Shown piece by piece: positions 16,348 to 24,968 of a DNA stretch of 64,000 bases. Source of the stretch: Betaproteobacteria bacterium (lineage in GTDB: Bacteria > Pseudomonadota > Gammaproteobacteria > Burkholderiales > SG8-41). The stretch's first letter is position 1. The number at the start of each line of letters is the position of its first letter. The stretch covers positions 1 through 64,000 of the forward strand of contig JACPTK010000099.1 in the NCBI GenBank assembly GCA_016192825.1, in the 5' to 3' direction. The notes under the pieces were generated by a model. It had not been told where the DNA came from. It did no database searches and was given only the letters and a program-made list of their open reading frames with translations. The position numbers and the translations under genes are program-made.

Positions 16348-16961
16348 TTTCCGGTTTTGACACCGAGCGAAGCGAGGGCGGCGGCGCGCTTCGCGCGCGC
16401 CTGCGCGTTCACTTCCGTGTACAAGCTGCCGCCGTGGCTGTCCATCGAGACCAGCAGCGGCCCGAAGCCCTTCACGCGGAACTTCCACAGCGACTCGGGA
16501 TTGAGATCGTCGAGGTCCACGTCCTCGATCTGCTCGACCCAGGTGGTCTCCAGGGCCGCGGCGCCGCCGACGACGGCGAGATAGACGCCGCCCAGCTCGG
16601 CGAACGCCTTCGCCGAGCCCTCGCGCAGGCCGCCCTTGCCGATGAGGATGCGCGCCCCGTACTGCTCCATCAGGGGGCGCGTGAAGCGCTCCATGCGGTC
16701 GCTGGTGGTGGTGCCGACGCAGATCGGCTCGTAGCCGGCCGGCGCGGCTTTGGTCTCGCCGACCCATTTCACGTTGGGCGCCGTATGGATCAGCGCATGG
16801 CCGCGCAGGTCGAAGCGCGTCTTGCGACCGCGGTCGAACATGTGAATCTGGGTCGCATCGCGGATGCCGAAGAGCGTGCCGTTCAGCGTGACGGTGTCGT
16901 TGACGCGGAGCTTCCGCACCTGCTCCTCGGTCACCGGCGTGTTGAAGTCAAAATGCGCCAT
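16344..16961 (-). CDS. Fumarate hydratase/tartrate dehydratase beta subunit (class I)
   Basis: A 205-residue C-terminal-type subunit of class I Fe-S hydro-lyases, which add or remove water on fumarate or L(+)-tartrate. Recognised by LRVNDTVTLNGTLFGIRDA near the start, CVGTTTSDRMERFTRPLMEQYGARILIGKGG in the middle, and EQIEDVDLDDLNPESLWKFRVKGFGPLLVSMDSHGGSLY near the end. It pairs with the alpha subunit encoded just upstream. The stop TAG is part of a repeat arm. Fumarase and tartrate dehydratase cannot be separated by eye. Confidence 0.9.
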   Translation of the reverse strand: MAHFDFNTPVTEEQVRKLRVNDTVTLNGTLFGIRDATQIHMFDRGRKTRFDLRGHALIHTAPNVKWVGETKAAPAGYEPICVGTTTSDRMERFTRPLMEQYGARILIGKGGLREGSAKAFAELGGVYLAVVGGAAALETTWVEQIEDVDLDDLNPESLWKFRVKGFGPLLVSMDSHGGSLYTEVNAQARAKRAAALASLGVKTGK

Positions 16962-16971
16962 GATAAATTCC

Positions 16972-17122
16972 GTGAAATCGGGAGGTCGGAAGATCGAAGT
17001 GCCGGGAGATCGTGAAATCGCGAGAGCGGCAGGTCGGAAAAACGTTTCGTTTGCATCTCCCGCGCTCTCGCCATCTCGAATGTTGTCGCCCTCCCGCTTT
17101 CGCGCTCTCCCGCCCTCCCGTC
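16972..17122. repeat. Octad repeat hairpin between fumarase alpha and beta genes
   Basis: Left units such as CGGGAGGT, CGGAAGAT, CGAAGTGC, CGGGAGAT, CGTGAAAT (16979-17037). The right units CTCTCCCG, CCCTCCCG and similar (17055-17120) are complementary. On the minus strand the right array follows the stop codon TAA (17123-17125) directly. Confidence 0.8.
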
Positions 17123-17998
17123 TTAGAAGCCGTAGGTCACGCCCTGCGGCGTGACCGTCGCGCGGGCGCGGCGCGCGGAGTGGCACTGCATGTTGACCGC
17201 CACCGGGTTCATCGTGATGTGGGTCGCCGCGAGCTCGACGTGCACGGCGAACGCGGTCGAGTCTCCGCCCAATCCCTGCGGACCGACGCCGAGCTGATTG
17301 ACGGCCCGGCTGAGGGTCTCCTCGAGCTTGACTCCTTCGGCGTCCTCGCAACGGCTGCCGAGCGGGCGCGTCGCCGCCACCTTGGCGAGGCGCACGCACA
17401 GATCCGCGGACCCGCCCACGCCCACGCCGACGATGGTCGGCGGGCAGGTCTTGCCGCCCGCGTCGAGCACGCAATCCACGACGAAGGTCTTGATCGCGTC
17501 CACGCCCTCGGCCGGCACCGCCATCTTGAGCCAGGTGTTGTTCTCCGAGCCCGAGCCCTTGGGAATCATTTCGATCTCGAGCGTGTCGGCGCGGTCGGTG
17601 AAGTCGAAGTGGATGACCGGCACGTTGCGGCCGCACGAGGTCTGCTCGTTGACACGCGTCGTCGGATGCACGATCGAGGAGCGGAACGAATACTCGCGCG
17701 TCGAGCGCGCGCAGCCGCTGCGGATCGCCTCCTTGAGCGCGGCCCCGTCCACTTCCACGTTGCGGCCGATCCAGACGTTGTAGATCGGGATGCCGGTGTC
17801 CTGGCACAGCAGGTTGTTGTTCTCCTCGGCGACGGCGATGTTGCGGATCATGGTGCCGAGGATGGCCTTGCCGGTGGCGTGCGTCTCGGTCGCGTCGAGA
17901 CGCTTGAAGCCCTCCTTGATGTCCGGCGGGAGCACTTTCAGCGCCCGGATGTAGAGCTCCTTGGCGGCCTCCTCCACCTGCTTGAGATCGACTTTCAC
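17123..17998 (-). CDS. Fumarate hydratase/tartrate dehydratase alpha subunit (class I)
   Basis: About 291 residues (298 if the GTG at 18019 is used). The three cysteines that hold the 4Fe-4S cluster are visible in LLCQDTGIPIYNV, QTSCGRNVPV and GGKTCPPTIVGVG. Class I hydro-lyases are oxygen-sensitive and common in bacteria living with low oxygen. It works with the beta subunit gene 161 bases downstream. The GTG at 17998 (MKVDLKQVEEAAKEL) is preferred because the upstream codons are heptad repeat. Confidence 0.9.
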   Translation of the reverse strand: MKVDLKQVEEAAKELYIRALKVLPPDIKEGFKRLDATETHATGKAILGTMIRNIAVAEENNNLLCQDTGIPIYNVWIGRNVEVDGAALKEAIRSGCARSTREYSFRSSIVHPTTRVNEQTSCGRNVPVIHFDFTDRADTLEIEMIPKGSGSENNTWLKMAVPAEGVDAIKTFVVDCVLDAGGKTCPPTIVGVGVGGSADLCVRLAKVAATRPLGSRCEDAEGVKLEETLSRAVNQLGVGPQGLGGDSTAFAVHVELAATHITMNPVAVNMQCHSARRARATVTPQGVTYGF

Positions 17999-18025
17999 GA
18001 CCTGCCCCTCACCCGTCACGCATCA
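17999..18025. repeat. Short stop-anchored heptad run before fumarase alpha
   Basis: On the minus strand the TctC stop codon opens TGATGCG, TGACGGG, TGAGGGG and the run ends just before the fumarase start. There is no second arm. Confidence 0.65.
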
Positions 18026-18985
18026 CTTGAGCTTGAGCTTGCGCTGCTCGATCACCTTCGCCCAGCGGGCCGATTCTTCCCGCATCGCCTTCGTGAACGC
18101 GGCGGGCGTGTTGCCGACCGGGACCATGCCGATATCGTCGAAGCGCTTCTTCACGTCGGCCGACTGCAGGATGCGCACCACGTCGGCGTGCACCTTGGCG
18201 AGGACCGCCTTGGGCGTGCCCGCCGGCGCGACGAGCCCGAACCAGCCCAGGTTCTCGAATCCCGGCAGCGTCTCGGCCACCGCGGGGACGTCGGGCACCT
18301 GCGGCGCGCGCTGCTTGCTGGTCACGCCGAGCGCGCGCAGCTTGCCGGTCTTGACGAAACCGATCGCCGCGGACAGGTTCGGCGTGAGGAAATTGATCTG
18401 CCCCGCCACCAGATCGATCAGCGCCGGGCCCTCGCCCTTGTACGGGACGTGTATGACGTTGATGCCCGCGGTATAGACGAAGTTCTCCGCCGCGAGATGG
18501 GTCTGGGTGCCGAAGCCCGCCGAGCCGAAGTTGACGGTCCCCGGTTTCGCCTTGGCCATCGCGATCAGCTCCTTGATCGATTTGGCCGGGAAGCTCGGGT
18601 TGACGACGAGGGCCTGCGGGCCGCTCGCGACGTTCGTGATCGCGACGAAATCCTTTGCGGCGTTGAAGGAGAGCTTCGCGTACATGTGCTGGTTCGCGGT
18701 CACCACGGAGCCGGAGGGCATGAACAGCGTGTAGCCGTCGGGCGTCGCCTTGGCGGCGAGATCCGCGCCGATGTTGCCGCCGGCGCCCGCCCGGTTGTCC
18801 ACCACGATCGACTGCTTCCACACGTCGGTCAGGTGCCGGGCCACGATGCGCGTCACGATGTCGGTCGCGCCGCCGGGCGCGAACGGGACGATGATGCGCA
18901 CCGGCTTCGTGGGATAGCCCTGTGCCTGTACCGCGGCAGCCAGCAACAGCGCTGCCGGCAATAAGTACCATTTGGTGTAGCGCAT
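18023..18985 (-). CDS. Bug/TctC family periplasmic substrate-binding protein
   Basis: A 320-residue exported receptor with a signal peptide ending at AAAVQAQ (about residue 22), followed by the family start GYPTKPVRIIVPFAPGGATDIVTR. IHVPYKGEGPALIDLVAGQINFL and a late LPGFENLGWFGLVAPAGTP segment are typical. It binds a carboxylate or related small molecule in the periplasm. The ATG at 18985 has GAGAGGAAG before it. It lies between the sulfatase and the fumarase alpha genes on the same strand; no tctA or tctB gene is present. Confidence 0.93.
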   Translation of the reverse strand: MRYTKWYLLPAALLLAAAVQAQGYPTKPVRIIVPFAPGGATDIVTRIVARHLTDVWKQSIVVDNRAGAGGNIGADLAAKATPDGYTLFMPSGSVVTANQHMYAKLSFNAAKDFVAITNVASGPQALVVNPSFPAKSIKELIAMAKAKPGTVNFGSAGFGTQTHLAAENFVYTAGINVIHVPYKGEGPALIDLVAGQINFLTPNLSAAIGFVKTGKLRALGVTSKQRAPQVPDVPAVAETLPGFENLGWFGLVAPAGTPKAVLAKVHADVVRILQSADVKKRFDDIGMVPVGNTPAAFTKAMREESARWAKVIEQRKLKLK

Positions 18986-19075
18986 GTCTTCCTCTCGAAA
19001 TATGGTTGTAATCAACGAGTTCTGTCGGGCAAATGACATTACTCCTTCGCTGCCGCTGCAGCAAGTGATCGCGGC

Positions 19076-20449
19076 TTACAGCCCGGCCGCCTCCGCCACG
19101 AGGCGGCGCAGCTCCCGCCGCAGCCGGTCGCGCACCGCGCGGTATCCCGGCCGGTGGGCGACGTTGCGGATCTCGTATGGGTCCCGGTCGAGATCGTAGA
19201 GCTCGTCCAGCTCGCCGTTGCGCCCGCGGTTTACCCAGCGGATGTACTTGTGGCGGGCGGTGCGCACGGCCTTGTAGGTCATGCCGACGAGCCAGGGGTA
19301 GGCGTTCTCGGCCCAGTACTCCATCAGGAACGACTTGCGCCAGCCTGCGCGCCTGCCAGCGAGGAGCGGCAGCAGCGAGCGGCCTTGGACCTGCGGTCCC
19401 GGCCGGCCGCCCGCGAGCTCGACCAGCGTCGGGGCGATGTCCTGGCAGATGACCAGGTCCCTGATGCGGGTGCCGGCCTTGATCCGCGGGGGATAGCGCG
19501 CGATGAACGGCGCGCGTATGCCTTCCTCGTACGCGAACCGGCGCTCGGGTCCCAGCCCGTGCTCGCCGAAGAAATAGCCGTTGTCGCCGAGGAACAGGAT
19601 GAAAGTGTCGTCGAGCTGGCCGGTCCTCGCGAGCGCCTCGAGCAGCATGCCCACGCCCTCGTCCACCGCCGCCATCATGCAGGCGCGCAGGCGAATCTCC
19701 TCCTGCTCGCCGGCATGGATCGCATCGAGCATCGTCCGGGACTGCGCGTGGGTCCTCAGCCGCAGCGCCTCTTCCCAAGCCGGCTTCTGCTTCACGACCT
19801 CGGCAGCCGCGAGCATGTTCGGCTTCCTCGGGAACACGCAGCCGCGGTAGAGGTCCTGGTGCCGCTCGGCGGGACGGTAGCCGTCCATCTTGAAGGTGCC
19901 GTCCGCCGCCTGCTCCGCGTCGGGATGCACCGCTTTGTGCGCGAAGAAAAGCGACCAGGGGCGGTTGTGTCTGCGGCTCACGAATTCCGCCGCCATCGCG
20001 TTCATGATGTCGGTGATATAGCCGGTGTGCTGCACGTAGCGGCCCTGCTCGTTCAGCCTCGGGTCGTTGAGCCGGCCATGGCCATCGAAGCTCACCCAGT
20101 GGTCGTAGCCCGGCCGCGGCTGGCCGTCGTTGCCCATGTGCCATTTGCCGATATGGGCCGTTTCGTAGCCGCGGCGGCGGAGATCCAGGTGGTAGTTCGG
20201 CAAGCGGTGGCTGGCGGCGTCGCGCGCGACGTTGTCGATGATGCCGTGGCGGCTGGCGTACTGGCCGGTGAGAATCGAGGCGCGGTTGGGCGAGCAGATC
20301 GGCGTGGTGTGAAAGGCCCGCTCGAAGATCGCGCCCTCGAGCGCGATGCGGTCGACGTGCGGCGTTTTCATGTACGGGTGCCCGCCCGCGCCGAACTCGT
20401 CGAAGCGCAGGTCGTCGATCAGGATGACGAGAAAGTTGGGCCGCCGCAC
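19076..20449 (-). CDS. Sulfatase (formylglycine-dependent), cytoplasmic type
   Basis: About 457 residues of the alkaline-phosphatase-superfamily sulfatases, which release sulfate from an organic ester. FLVILIDDLR carries the first metal-binding Asp pair. CSPNRASILTGQ (about residue 53) is the C-x-P-x-R motif whose Cys becomes formylglycine. HIGKWHMG and FLGDNGYFFGEHG supply further active-site residues. No signal peptide is evident, so it may act in the cytoplasm. The GTG at 20449 (MRRPNFLVIL) is preferred over an upstream ATG because the additional codons come from an intergenic repeat arm. No maturase gene is visible here. Confidence 0.9.
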   Translation of the reverse strand: MRRPNFLVILIDDLRFDEFGAGGHPYMKTPHVDRIALEGAIFERAFHTTPICSPNRASILTGQYASRHGIIDNVARDAASHRLPNYHLDLRRRGYETAHIGKWHMGNDGQPRPGYDHWVSFDGHGRLNDPRLNEQGRYVQHTGYITDIMNAMAAEFVSRRHNRPWSLFFAHKAVHPDAEQAADGTFKMDGYRPAERHQDLYRGCVFPRKPNMLAAAEVVKQKPAWEEALRLRTHAQSRTMLDAIHAGEQEEIRLRACMMAAVDEGVGMLLEALARTGQLDDTFILFLGDNGYFFGEHGLGPERRFAYEEGIRAPFIARYPPRIKAGTRIRDLVICQDIAPTLVELAGGRPGPQVQGRSLLPLLAGRRAGWRKSFLMEYWAENAYPWLVGMTYKAVRTARHKYIRWVNRGRNGELDELYDLDRDPYEIRNVAHRPGYRAVRDRLRRELRRLVAEAAGL

Positions 20450-20468
20450 TGCCTTGCCTTGGAAAAAA

Positions 20469-20582
20469 ATAGGAATAACAAGATTCAACAAGATTTACAG
20501 GAAAAAACCTCGCCCCAGACTGATTTTCGACAACTTCGTCCTCATCTTGTTAATCCTGTGAAATCTTGTAAATCCTGTCCAT
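20469..20582. repeat. AACAAGATT/ACAGGATT repeat pair between TctC and sulfatase genes
   Basis: Left 20476-20501 (AACAAGATT, CAACAAGATT, TACAGGA) is complementary to the right 20542-20580 (ATCTTGTTAATCCTGTG, AAATCTTGTAAATCCTGTCC). On the minus strand the right array starts 8 bases after the TctC stop codon, and the left array reaches the sulfatase start region. Confidence 0.8.
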
Positions 20583-20586
20583 TTTC

Positions 20587-21567
20587 TTACTGGGCGCGGA
20601 TGCCGGCGGCCTTCACCACCTTGCCCCACCGCTCGTAGTCCGCTTTCAGGTACGCGGCGAGGTCCTGCGGGCCGCCGCCGGCCACTTCCGCCGCGTCCGC
20701 GGCGAGGCGTTTCTTCACCTCCGCCGAGCCGAGCGCCTTGCCGATATCGGCATTGAGCCGGGCGACCAGCCCGGCGGACAGCCCGACCGGGCCGTAGGCG
20801 CCCCACCATTGCATGGCCTCGAATCCGGGCAGCGCCGCCTCCGCCACCGTGGGCAGCTCGGGCGCGAGCGACAGCCGTTTCGCGCTGGTCACCGCGATCG
20901 CCCGGAGCTTGCCGGCGCGCATCTGGCCGGACAGCGTGGGATAGGCCGCGATGAACACCGAGCAGTGCCCCGCGACGGTGTCGATCAGCGCCGGAGGGCC
21001 GCCCTTGTACGGCACGTGAACCATGTCGATGCCGGCCTGGAGCTTGATCAGCTCGGCGGCGAGATGGCTCAGCGTCCCGGCTCCGGGGGAAGCGTAGTTG
21101 ATCTGGCCGGGCCGCGCCTTGGCGGTCGCGATGAGCGCCTTCATCGTCCGCACCGGCAGCGAGGGATGCACCACGAGCACGTTCGGGGAGAAGCCGATCA
21201 GGACGATCGGCGTGAAATCCCGCAGCGGATGGTACGGCGGCTTCGCCGTGAGGTGCGGGTTGACGCTCATCGGGCTCGAGGACGTGAACAGCAGCGTGTA
21301 GCCGTCGGGCGCCGCGCGCGCGCCGAGCTCGGCGCCGATCAGCCCGCCCGCCCCTGCGCGGTTGTCCACGACCACCTGCGTCCCCCACGCCCTGCCCATC
21401 TCCTGGGTGATCGCGCGCGCCACGATGTCGGCCGCGCCGCCGGGCGGGAACGGCACGATCACGCGCACCGGCTTCGCCGGATAACCTTGCGCAATGGCTT
21501 CAGCAGGCCGCAGCGTCGCCGAAACCATGACTAACAGGAAACAGATAAACGCGCGCTGAATATTCAT
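20587..21567 (-). CDS. Bug/TctC family periplasmic substrate-binding protein
   Basis: A 326-residue receptor with a signal peptide ending near AEAIAQ (residue 27) and the motif GYPAKPVRVIVPFPPGGAADIVAR. MVHVPYKGGPPALIDTVAGHCSVF is the other clear family block. It differs from the receptor at 18023-18985, so two separate ligands are likely. A strong GAGGAGGTGA site precedes the ATG at 21567. It lies 26 bases after the membrane-anchor gene and is probably in the same transcript as the fumarate reductase-type BCD genes. Confidence 0.93.
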   Translation of the reverse strand: MNIQRAFICFLLVMVSATLRPAEAIAQGYPAKPVRVIVPFPPGGAADIVARAITQEMGRAWGTQVVVDNRAGAGGLIGAELGARAAPDGYTLLFTSSSPMSVNPHLTAKPPYHPLRDFTPIVLIGFSPNVLVVHPSLPVRTMKALIATAKARPGQINYASPGAGTLSHLAAELIKLQAGIDMVHVPYKGGPPALIDTVAGHCSVFIAAYPTLSGQMRAGKLRAIAVTSAKRLSLAPELPTVAEAALPGFEAMQWWGAYGPVGLSAGLVARLNADIGKALGSAEVKKRLAADAAEVAGGGPQDLAAYLKADYERWGKVVKAAGIRAQ

Positions 21568-21593
21568 GTCACCTCCTCGACCACACCCGCAAT

Positions 21594-21941
21594 TCATGTC
21601 AAATTCAGGAGAAACGCGAGGCCCGCCGCGGCGGTGATCCCCGCCGCCAGGGCGAGCAGGGTCTTGTGCCAGTCGCGCCACGCGAGGAATTCCAGCGCGA
21701 GCAGGCGCAGCCCGCCCGTCAGGTGCGCGGCGAGCAACAGCACCAACGCCACCTCCGCGAGCTTGACCGTCGGCTGGTCGCTCCAGCGCAAAAAGGATTC
21801 GAGCCCCGCCTCGCCATGCAGCGCCTGGCCGAGCGCCCAGAAGTGCAGCGGCAGAAACAGCGCGAGCGCCACGCCGGAGACGCGATGCACGATGAACGCC
21901 CAGTAGGCAGGGTGGTTGCGCGCGCGGAAGTCGTTCTTCAT
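21594..21941 (-). CDS. Succinate dehydrogenase/fumarate reductase membrane anchor, D-type
   Basis: A 115-residue membrane protein with three helices and the conserved N-terminal HPAYWAFIVHRVSGVALALFLPLHFWALG, where the two His residues could ligate haem or line the quinone site. It anchors the Fe-S and flavoprotein subunits to the inner membrane. The ATG at 21941 (MKNDFRARNHP) has GGAGG upstream. It is encoded behind the C-type subunit. Confidence 0.82.
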   Translation of the reverse strand: MKNDFRARNHPAYWAFIVHRVSGVALALFLPLHFWALGQALHGEAGLESFLRWSDQPTVKLAEVALVLLLAAHLTGGLRLLALEFLAWRDWHKTLLALAAGITAAAGLAFLLNLT

Positions 21942-22044
21942 AAAGCCGCCTCCGAACGGACAAGCCAATAGCCGAGGCCGTGGTGTCGGCGGCTTTCAAC
22001 TCGTTTCACTCCTGTCCCCGTGAAACGGGCCTTTGAGCGATGGG

Positions 22045-22383
22045 TCACGTAAACACTGCGTATACAGCCCGCAGCCCCAGGACAGCCAGCGCGACTGCTA
22101 GCGCGAGCACCGCGATGTCGAGGCCCCGTCCGCGCCAGTTGAAGCTCTCCGCGAGCGCGCTGCGCAAGCCGATCGGCGCGTGCACTGCGACCGCCGCTAC
22201 GAACAGGACGTAGAAAGCGGCCCACGCCGCGTTGCCGCGCGTGCGTCCGAGGATCTCCGCCGCCGACAGGCCGTTGCGGACCGCGTAAATGATGGTGACA
22301 AGATGGACCAGCACGCACACGGCAAGCACGGCCGCGCTCACGCGCTGCGCCGCCCACAGCAGAACCTGCGTCCGGACGTTCAC
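22045..22383 (-). CDS. Succinate dehydrogenase/fumarate reductase membrane subunit, C-type
   Basis: A 112-residue membrane protein with three predicted helices; LLWAAQRVSAAVLAVCVLVHLVTIIYAVRNG holds a conserved Arg and His of the cytochrome b subunit family. It belongs with the Fe-S subunit upstream and the D-type anchor downstream. The GTG at 22383 has GGAG 7 bases before it; codons before that belong to a heptad repeat of the spacer. Confidence 0.78.
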   Translation of the reverse strand: MNVRTQVLLWAAQRVSAAVLAVCVLVHLVTIIYAVRNGLSAAEILGRTRGNAAWAAFYVLFVAAVAVHAPIGLRSALAESFNWRGRGLDIAVLALAVALAVLGLRAVYAVFT

Positions 22384-22398
22384 GAACACGCTCCACAA

Positions 22399-22496
22399 GT
22401 TCCGAGTGCTGAGTGCCGAGTGCCGAGTGCCGAGGAAACGAACACTCGCGCGATCCCGCCGGTTACCCCGCACTCAGCACTTTGCACTCAGAACTC
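22399..22496. repeat. GAGTGCC heptad hairpin behind the Fe-S subunit gene
   Basis: The left units GAGTGCT, GAGTGCC, GAGTGCC, GAGTGCC (22404-22431) are complementary to GCACTCA, GCACTTT, GCACTCA (22470-22490). On the minus strand the stop codon TGA opens the right array: TGAGTGC, AAAGTGC, TGAGTGC. Confidence 0.85.
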
Positions 22497-23207
22497 CCCT
22501 TTGAGGGCAGCCAGCGCGGTGGCGCGCTTGAGACCCGCGATCGAGGCGGTCGGGGAGAGCTGCTTGGGACAGCGCTCGCTGCAGCTCATATGCGTGTGGC
22601 AGGCGTGGCAGCCGGCATCGCCCGCCACCGCGGCGAGCCGCGCGCGGTTATCGGTGTCGCGCGCGTCGTTCACCAGCGTCCAGGCGCGGTTCAGCGCCGC
22701 GGGGCCGAGGTAATCCGGGTTCCAGGCGACGACATCGCACGCGCTGTAGCACACGCCGCAGCCGATGCATTCGATCGCGGCATCCGCCAGGCGCCGCGCG
22801 GCGGAGTCCGGCGGCACGCGCTCGAAATCGTCGCGGCGCGTCCGCGCGCCCCGGAACCGGCCGCGCGCCCGCGCCCACTTGTCGAAAAACAGGGTCATGT
22901 CGGTGACGAGGTCCTTGACCACCGGCAGGTTGCTGAGGGGAGCGATCTCGAGACGGCCGTCAACCGCGACCTTGTCGACGTGCGTGCGGCAGGTCCAGCG
23001 CGCCCTGCCGTTCACCGTCATCGCGCACGACCCGCACATGCCGACGCGGCAGGAAAAGCGGTAGGCGAGCGTCGGATCGAGCGCGCGCTGGATGTGGGTG
23101 ACCACGTCGAGCACGGACTGGCTTTCCTGCCGCGGCACCTCAAACTCCTGGAAGCGCCCCGACTCCTGCCCGCGCCAGACGGAAACGCGCAGAGTGGCCA
23201 TGGCCAC
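22488..23207 (-). CDS. Succinate dehydrogenase/fumarate reductase Fe-S subunit
   Basis: A 239-residue electron-transfer subunit. The 2Fe-2S ligands are in SCRVGMCGSCAMTVNG with a distal Cys (WTCRTH). The 4Fe-4S motif is CIGCGVCYSAC. The 3Fe-4S region reads CHACHTHMSCSERCP. The length and the CHACHTHMSC form fit the fumarate reductase-like group more than classical SdhB. The gene is first of a BCD set whose A subunit is 5.4 kb downstream. Confidence 0.9.
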   Translation of the reverse strand: MAMATLRVSVWRGQESGRFQEFEVPRQESQSVLDVVTHIQRALDPTLAYRFSCRVGMCGSCAMTVNGRARWTCRTHVDKVAVDGRLEIAPLSNLPVVKDLVTDMTLFFDKWARARGRFRGARTRRDDFERVPPDSAARRLADAAIECIGCGVCYSACDVVAWNPDYLGPAALNRAWTLVNDARDTDNRARLAAVAGDAGCHACHTHMSCSERCPKQLSPTASIAGLKRATALAALKGEF

Positions 23208-23211
23208 TTAC

Positions 23212-23318
23212 CGAGGGATGAGGGATGAGGGATGAAGGATGAAGGAAGGATTGTGCCGCGCGAAGCGCGGCCCCTCGTCCTTCCGCCTTCCGCCCTCCGC
23301 CTTCATCCTTGCCTTTCA
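23212..23318. repeat. GAGGGAT / TTCCGCC heptad hairpin behind the UxaA-like gene
   Basis: Left GAGGGAT, GAGGGAT, GAGGGAT, GAAGGAT, GAAGG (23213-23245). Right TTCCGCC, TTCCGCC, CTCCGCC, TTCATCC (23281-23308). The arrays pair as a long imperfect hairpin. The right array follows the UxaA-like stop codon on the minus strand. Confidence 0.85.
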
Positions 23319-24485
23319 GGCGCTCTCGTAGAGCCGCGTGAGGACGAATTCGCGGTGACCGAGCGCCTCCGCGCAGGTGAGCCGGCCATTGCAGGTGCGC
23401 AGCATCACTTCCAGCAACTCGTCCCCGCACTGATCCATGGTCTTCTGCCGCTGCAGCAGGCCCGAAACGTCGAGATCGACGTGCTCGGACATGGTGCGCG
23501 CGGTGCGCGGGTTCGCCGTGAGCTTGATCACCGGCAGGATCGGGTTGCCGATGACATTGCCCTGTCCGGTGGGAAAGAAATGCACCGCGTAGCCCGCCGC
23601 GGCGAGCAGCGTCACCATTTCCGCCGCGGCCGACGATGAATCCATGAACCACAGGCCCGGGCCGGTCGGGCTCTCGGCCTTGTCGAGCACGCCGATTACT
23701 TTGCACTTCTTGCCGATCTTCTGGATGTTGCCGAGCGCCTTCTCCTCGATGGTGGTGAGGCCGCCGGCGATGTTGCCCTTGGTCGGCTGCGAGTCCATGA
23801 GGTCGCTGGTCTTGTGCCGGTCGATGACTTCCTGATAGCGGTTGAACATCTGCATCCACTTCTCGCGCACCTGCGGCGTGGCGCAGCGGTCGGAGACGAT
23901 GTTCTCGCCGCCGGTGATCTCGGTGGTCTCGCCGAAGCAGAGCGTCACCCCGAGCGGCTCGAGCTTGTCGAAGGCGTTGCCGACCGTGGGGTTGGAGCCG
24001 CACCCGGAGGTCGTATCCGACTCGCCGCACTTGCAGGAAACCCACAGGTCACGGACCGGGCATTCCACGCGCTGCAGCTCGGACGCCCATTGCACGTATT
24101 CCTTCGCGACCTTGGAGGCGCGCAGGATGGTGTTGTGATCGCCGTGGAGCTCGATGCCAAAGCCAGTGACCGGTTTCCCGGTCTTGGCGATGCCATCGAC
24201 GACGCGCTTGGCCCACTGCTCCTCAATGCAGATCACCACGACAGCGGCGACGTTAGGGTTCGATCCCGCGCCGATCAGCGTGCGGAAATGCAGATCCAGG
24301 TCGGCGCCGAACTGCAGCCGGCCGTAGGGGTGGGGGATCGCCAGCGCGCCCTTGACGTTGTTGGCGACCGCTTCGGCAGCGGCGTTGGACAGGTCGTCGA
24401 CCGGCAGGATGAGGACGTGGTTGCGGATGCCGACGCGGCCGTTCTCGCGGCGGTAGCCCTGGAAGGTCGTTTTGCTGTTGATCAT
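23316..24485 (-). CDS. UxaA/GarD-type hydro-lyase, large domain
   Basis: A 389-residue protein matching the C-terminal catalytic part of altronate/galactarate dehydratases, which remove water from sugar acids. Key blocks are [24 protein letters not shown], the Cys-rich [17 protein letters not shown] that may hold a metal or Fe-S site, and [24 protein letters not shown]. The N-terminal SAF domain is encoded by a separate gene just upstream, as in many split homologues. Altronate itself is not proven as substrate. The ATG at 24485 ([11 protein letters not shown]) is chosen; the upstream codons lack typical sequence. Confidence 0.88.
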   Translation of the reverse strand: MINSKTTFQGYRRENGRVGIRNHVLILPVDDLSNAAAEAVANNVKGALAIPHPYGRLQFGADLDLHFRTLIGAGSNPNVAAVVVICIEEQWAKRVVDGIAKTGKPVTGFGIELHGDHNTILRASKVAKEYVQWASELQRVECPVRDLWVSCKCGESDTTSGCGSNPTVGNAFDKLEPLGVTLCFGETTEITGGENIVSDRCATPQVREKWMQMFNRYQEVIDRHKTSDLMDSQPTKGNIAGGLTTIEEKALGNIQKIGKKCKVIGVLDKAESPTGPGLWFMDSSSAAAEMVTLLAAAGYAVHFFPTGQGNVIGNPILPVIKLTANPRTARTMSEHVDLDVSGLLQRQKTMDQCGDELLEVMLRTCNGRLTCAEALGHREFVLTRLYESA

Positions 24486-24518
24486 GGGGAAAGGCCTCTT
24501 GGAATTTGTGGTCATTTG

Positions 24519-24574
24519 TGAAACGCGCGTCACCGCGGCGCTGGCTTGCCGATATGCCTGCTACGCGCGTTTCA
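24519..24574. repeat. 12-bp perfect inverted repeat between split UxaA genes
   Basis: TGAAACGCGCGT at 24519-24530 and its exact reverse complement at 24563-24574, separated by 32 bases. On the minus strand the right arm begins with the stop codon TGA of the small SAF gene. Confidence 0.7.
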
Positions 24575-24853
24575 CCATCTCTTGGTCTTCATGTTGTGCA
24601 CGTGGGCGTGCTCGCCCTTCTTGATCGGCGCCACCGCCTTGCCGATATCGAAGCCGTACTTGATGACCGTCTCGCCGTTGCCGATGTCCTTCAATGCGAC
24701 CTTGTGGCCGATCGGAACGTCATTCAGCGCCTTGACCTTGATGGTCGAGTCGTCTTCCATCACCCAGCCGGTCAGCTCCTGGCCGGCCTTGACGCCCTCG
24801 ATCACGATGACGCCGACGGTGTCCTTCTTGTCGTGAACCAGAATCTGAATCAT
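24572..24853 (-). CDS. UxaA-type hydro-lyase, small SAF domain
   Basis: A 93-residue SAF domain, the N-terminal domain of altronate dehydratase-like enzymes. The segments KKDTVGVIVIEGVKAGQ, VPIGHKVALKDIGNGETVIKYG and AVAPIKKGEHAHVHNMKTKRW are typical, with the HVHN end matching the family. It would form the active enzyme with the 389-residue protein encoded next. The ATG at 24853 is used. The gene is divergent from the GntR regulator across 115 bases. Confidence 0.88.
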   Translation of the reverse strand: MIQILVHDKKDTVGVIVIEGVKAGQELTGWVMEDDSTIKVKALNDVPIGHKVALKDIGNGETVIKYGFDIGKAVAPIKKGEHAHVHNMKTKRW

Positions 24854-24968
24854 TTCGACTCCTGCTCCGTTGCGATAGGTTGGCAAACCTGGGGCGGGGA
24901 TGAGGGGTGAGGGATCCCCGATATTTTGCTGCTGATGCTACCCGCCGCGTAGAATATGAGTCAACTAT
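24854..24968. promoter_or_regulatory. Divergent promoter region, GntR gene / UxaA operon
   Basis: A 115-base AT-richer gap between two divergent genes. It contains ATATGAGTCAACTATATGAC (24954-24973) with a repeated ATATGA half, a candidate operator, and a TAGAAT that may be a -10 box. Control of the catabolic block by the GntR protein is an inference from layout. Confidence 0.35.

Noticed and set aside
16344-18019. Assigning the class I hydro-lyase specifically as tartrate dehydratase
   Set aside because: Both fumarase and tartrate dehydratase share these motifs; no neighbouring tartrate-specific gene decides it.
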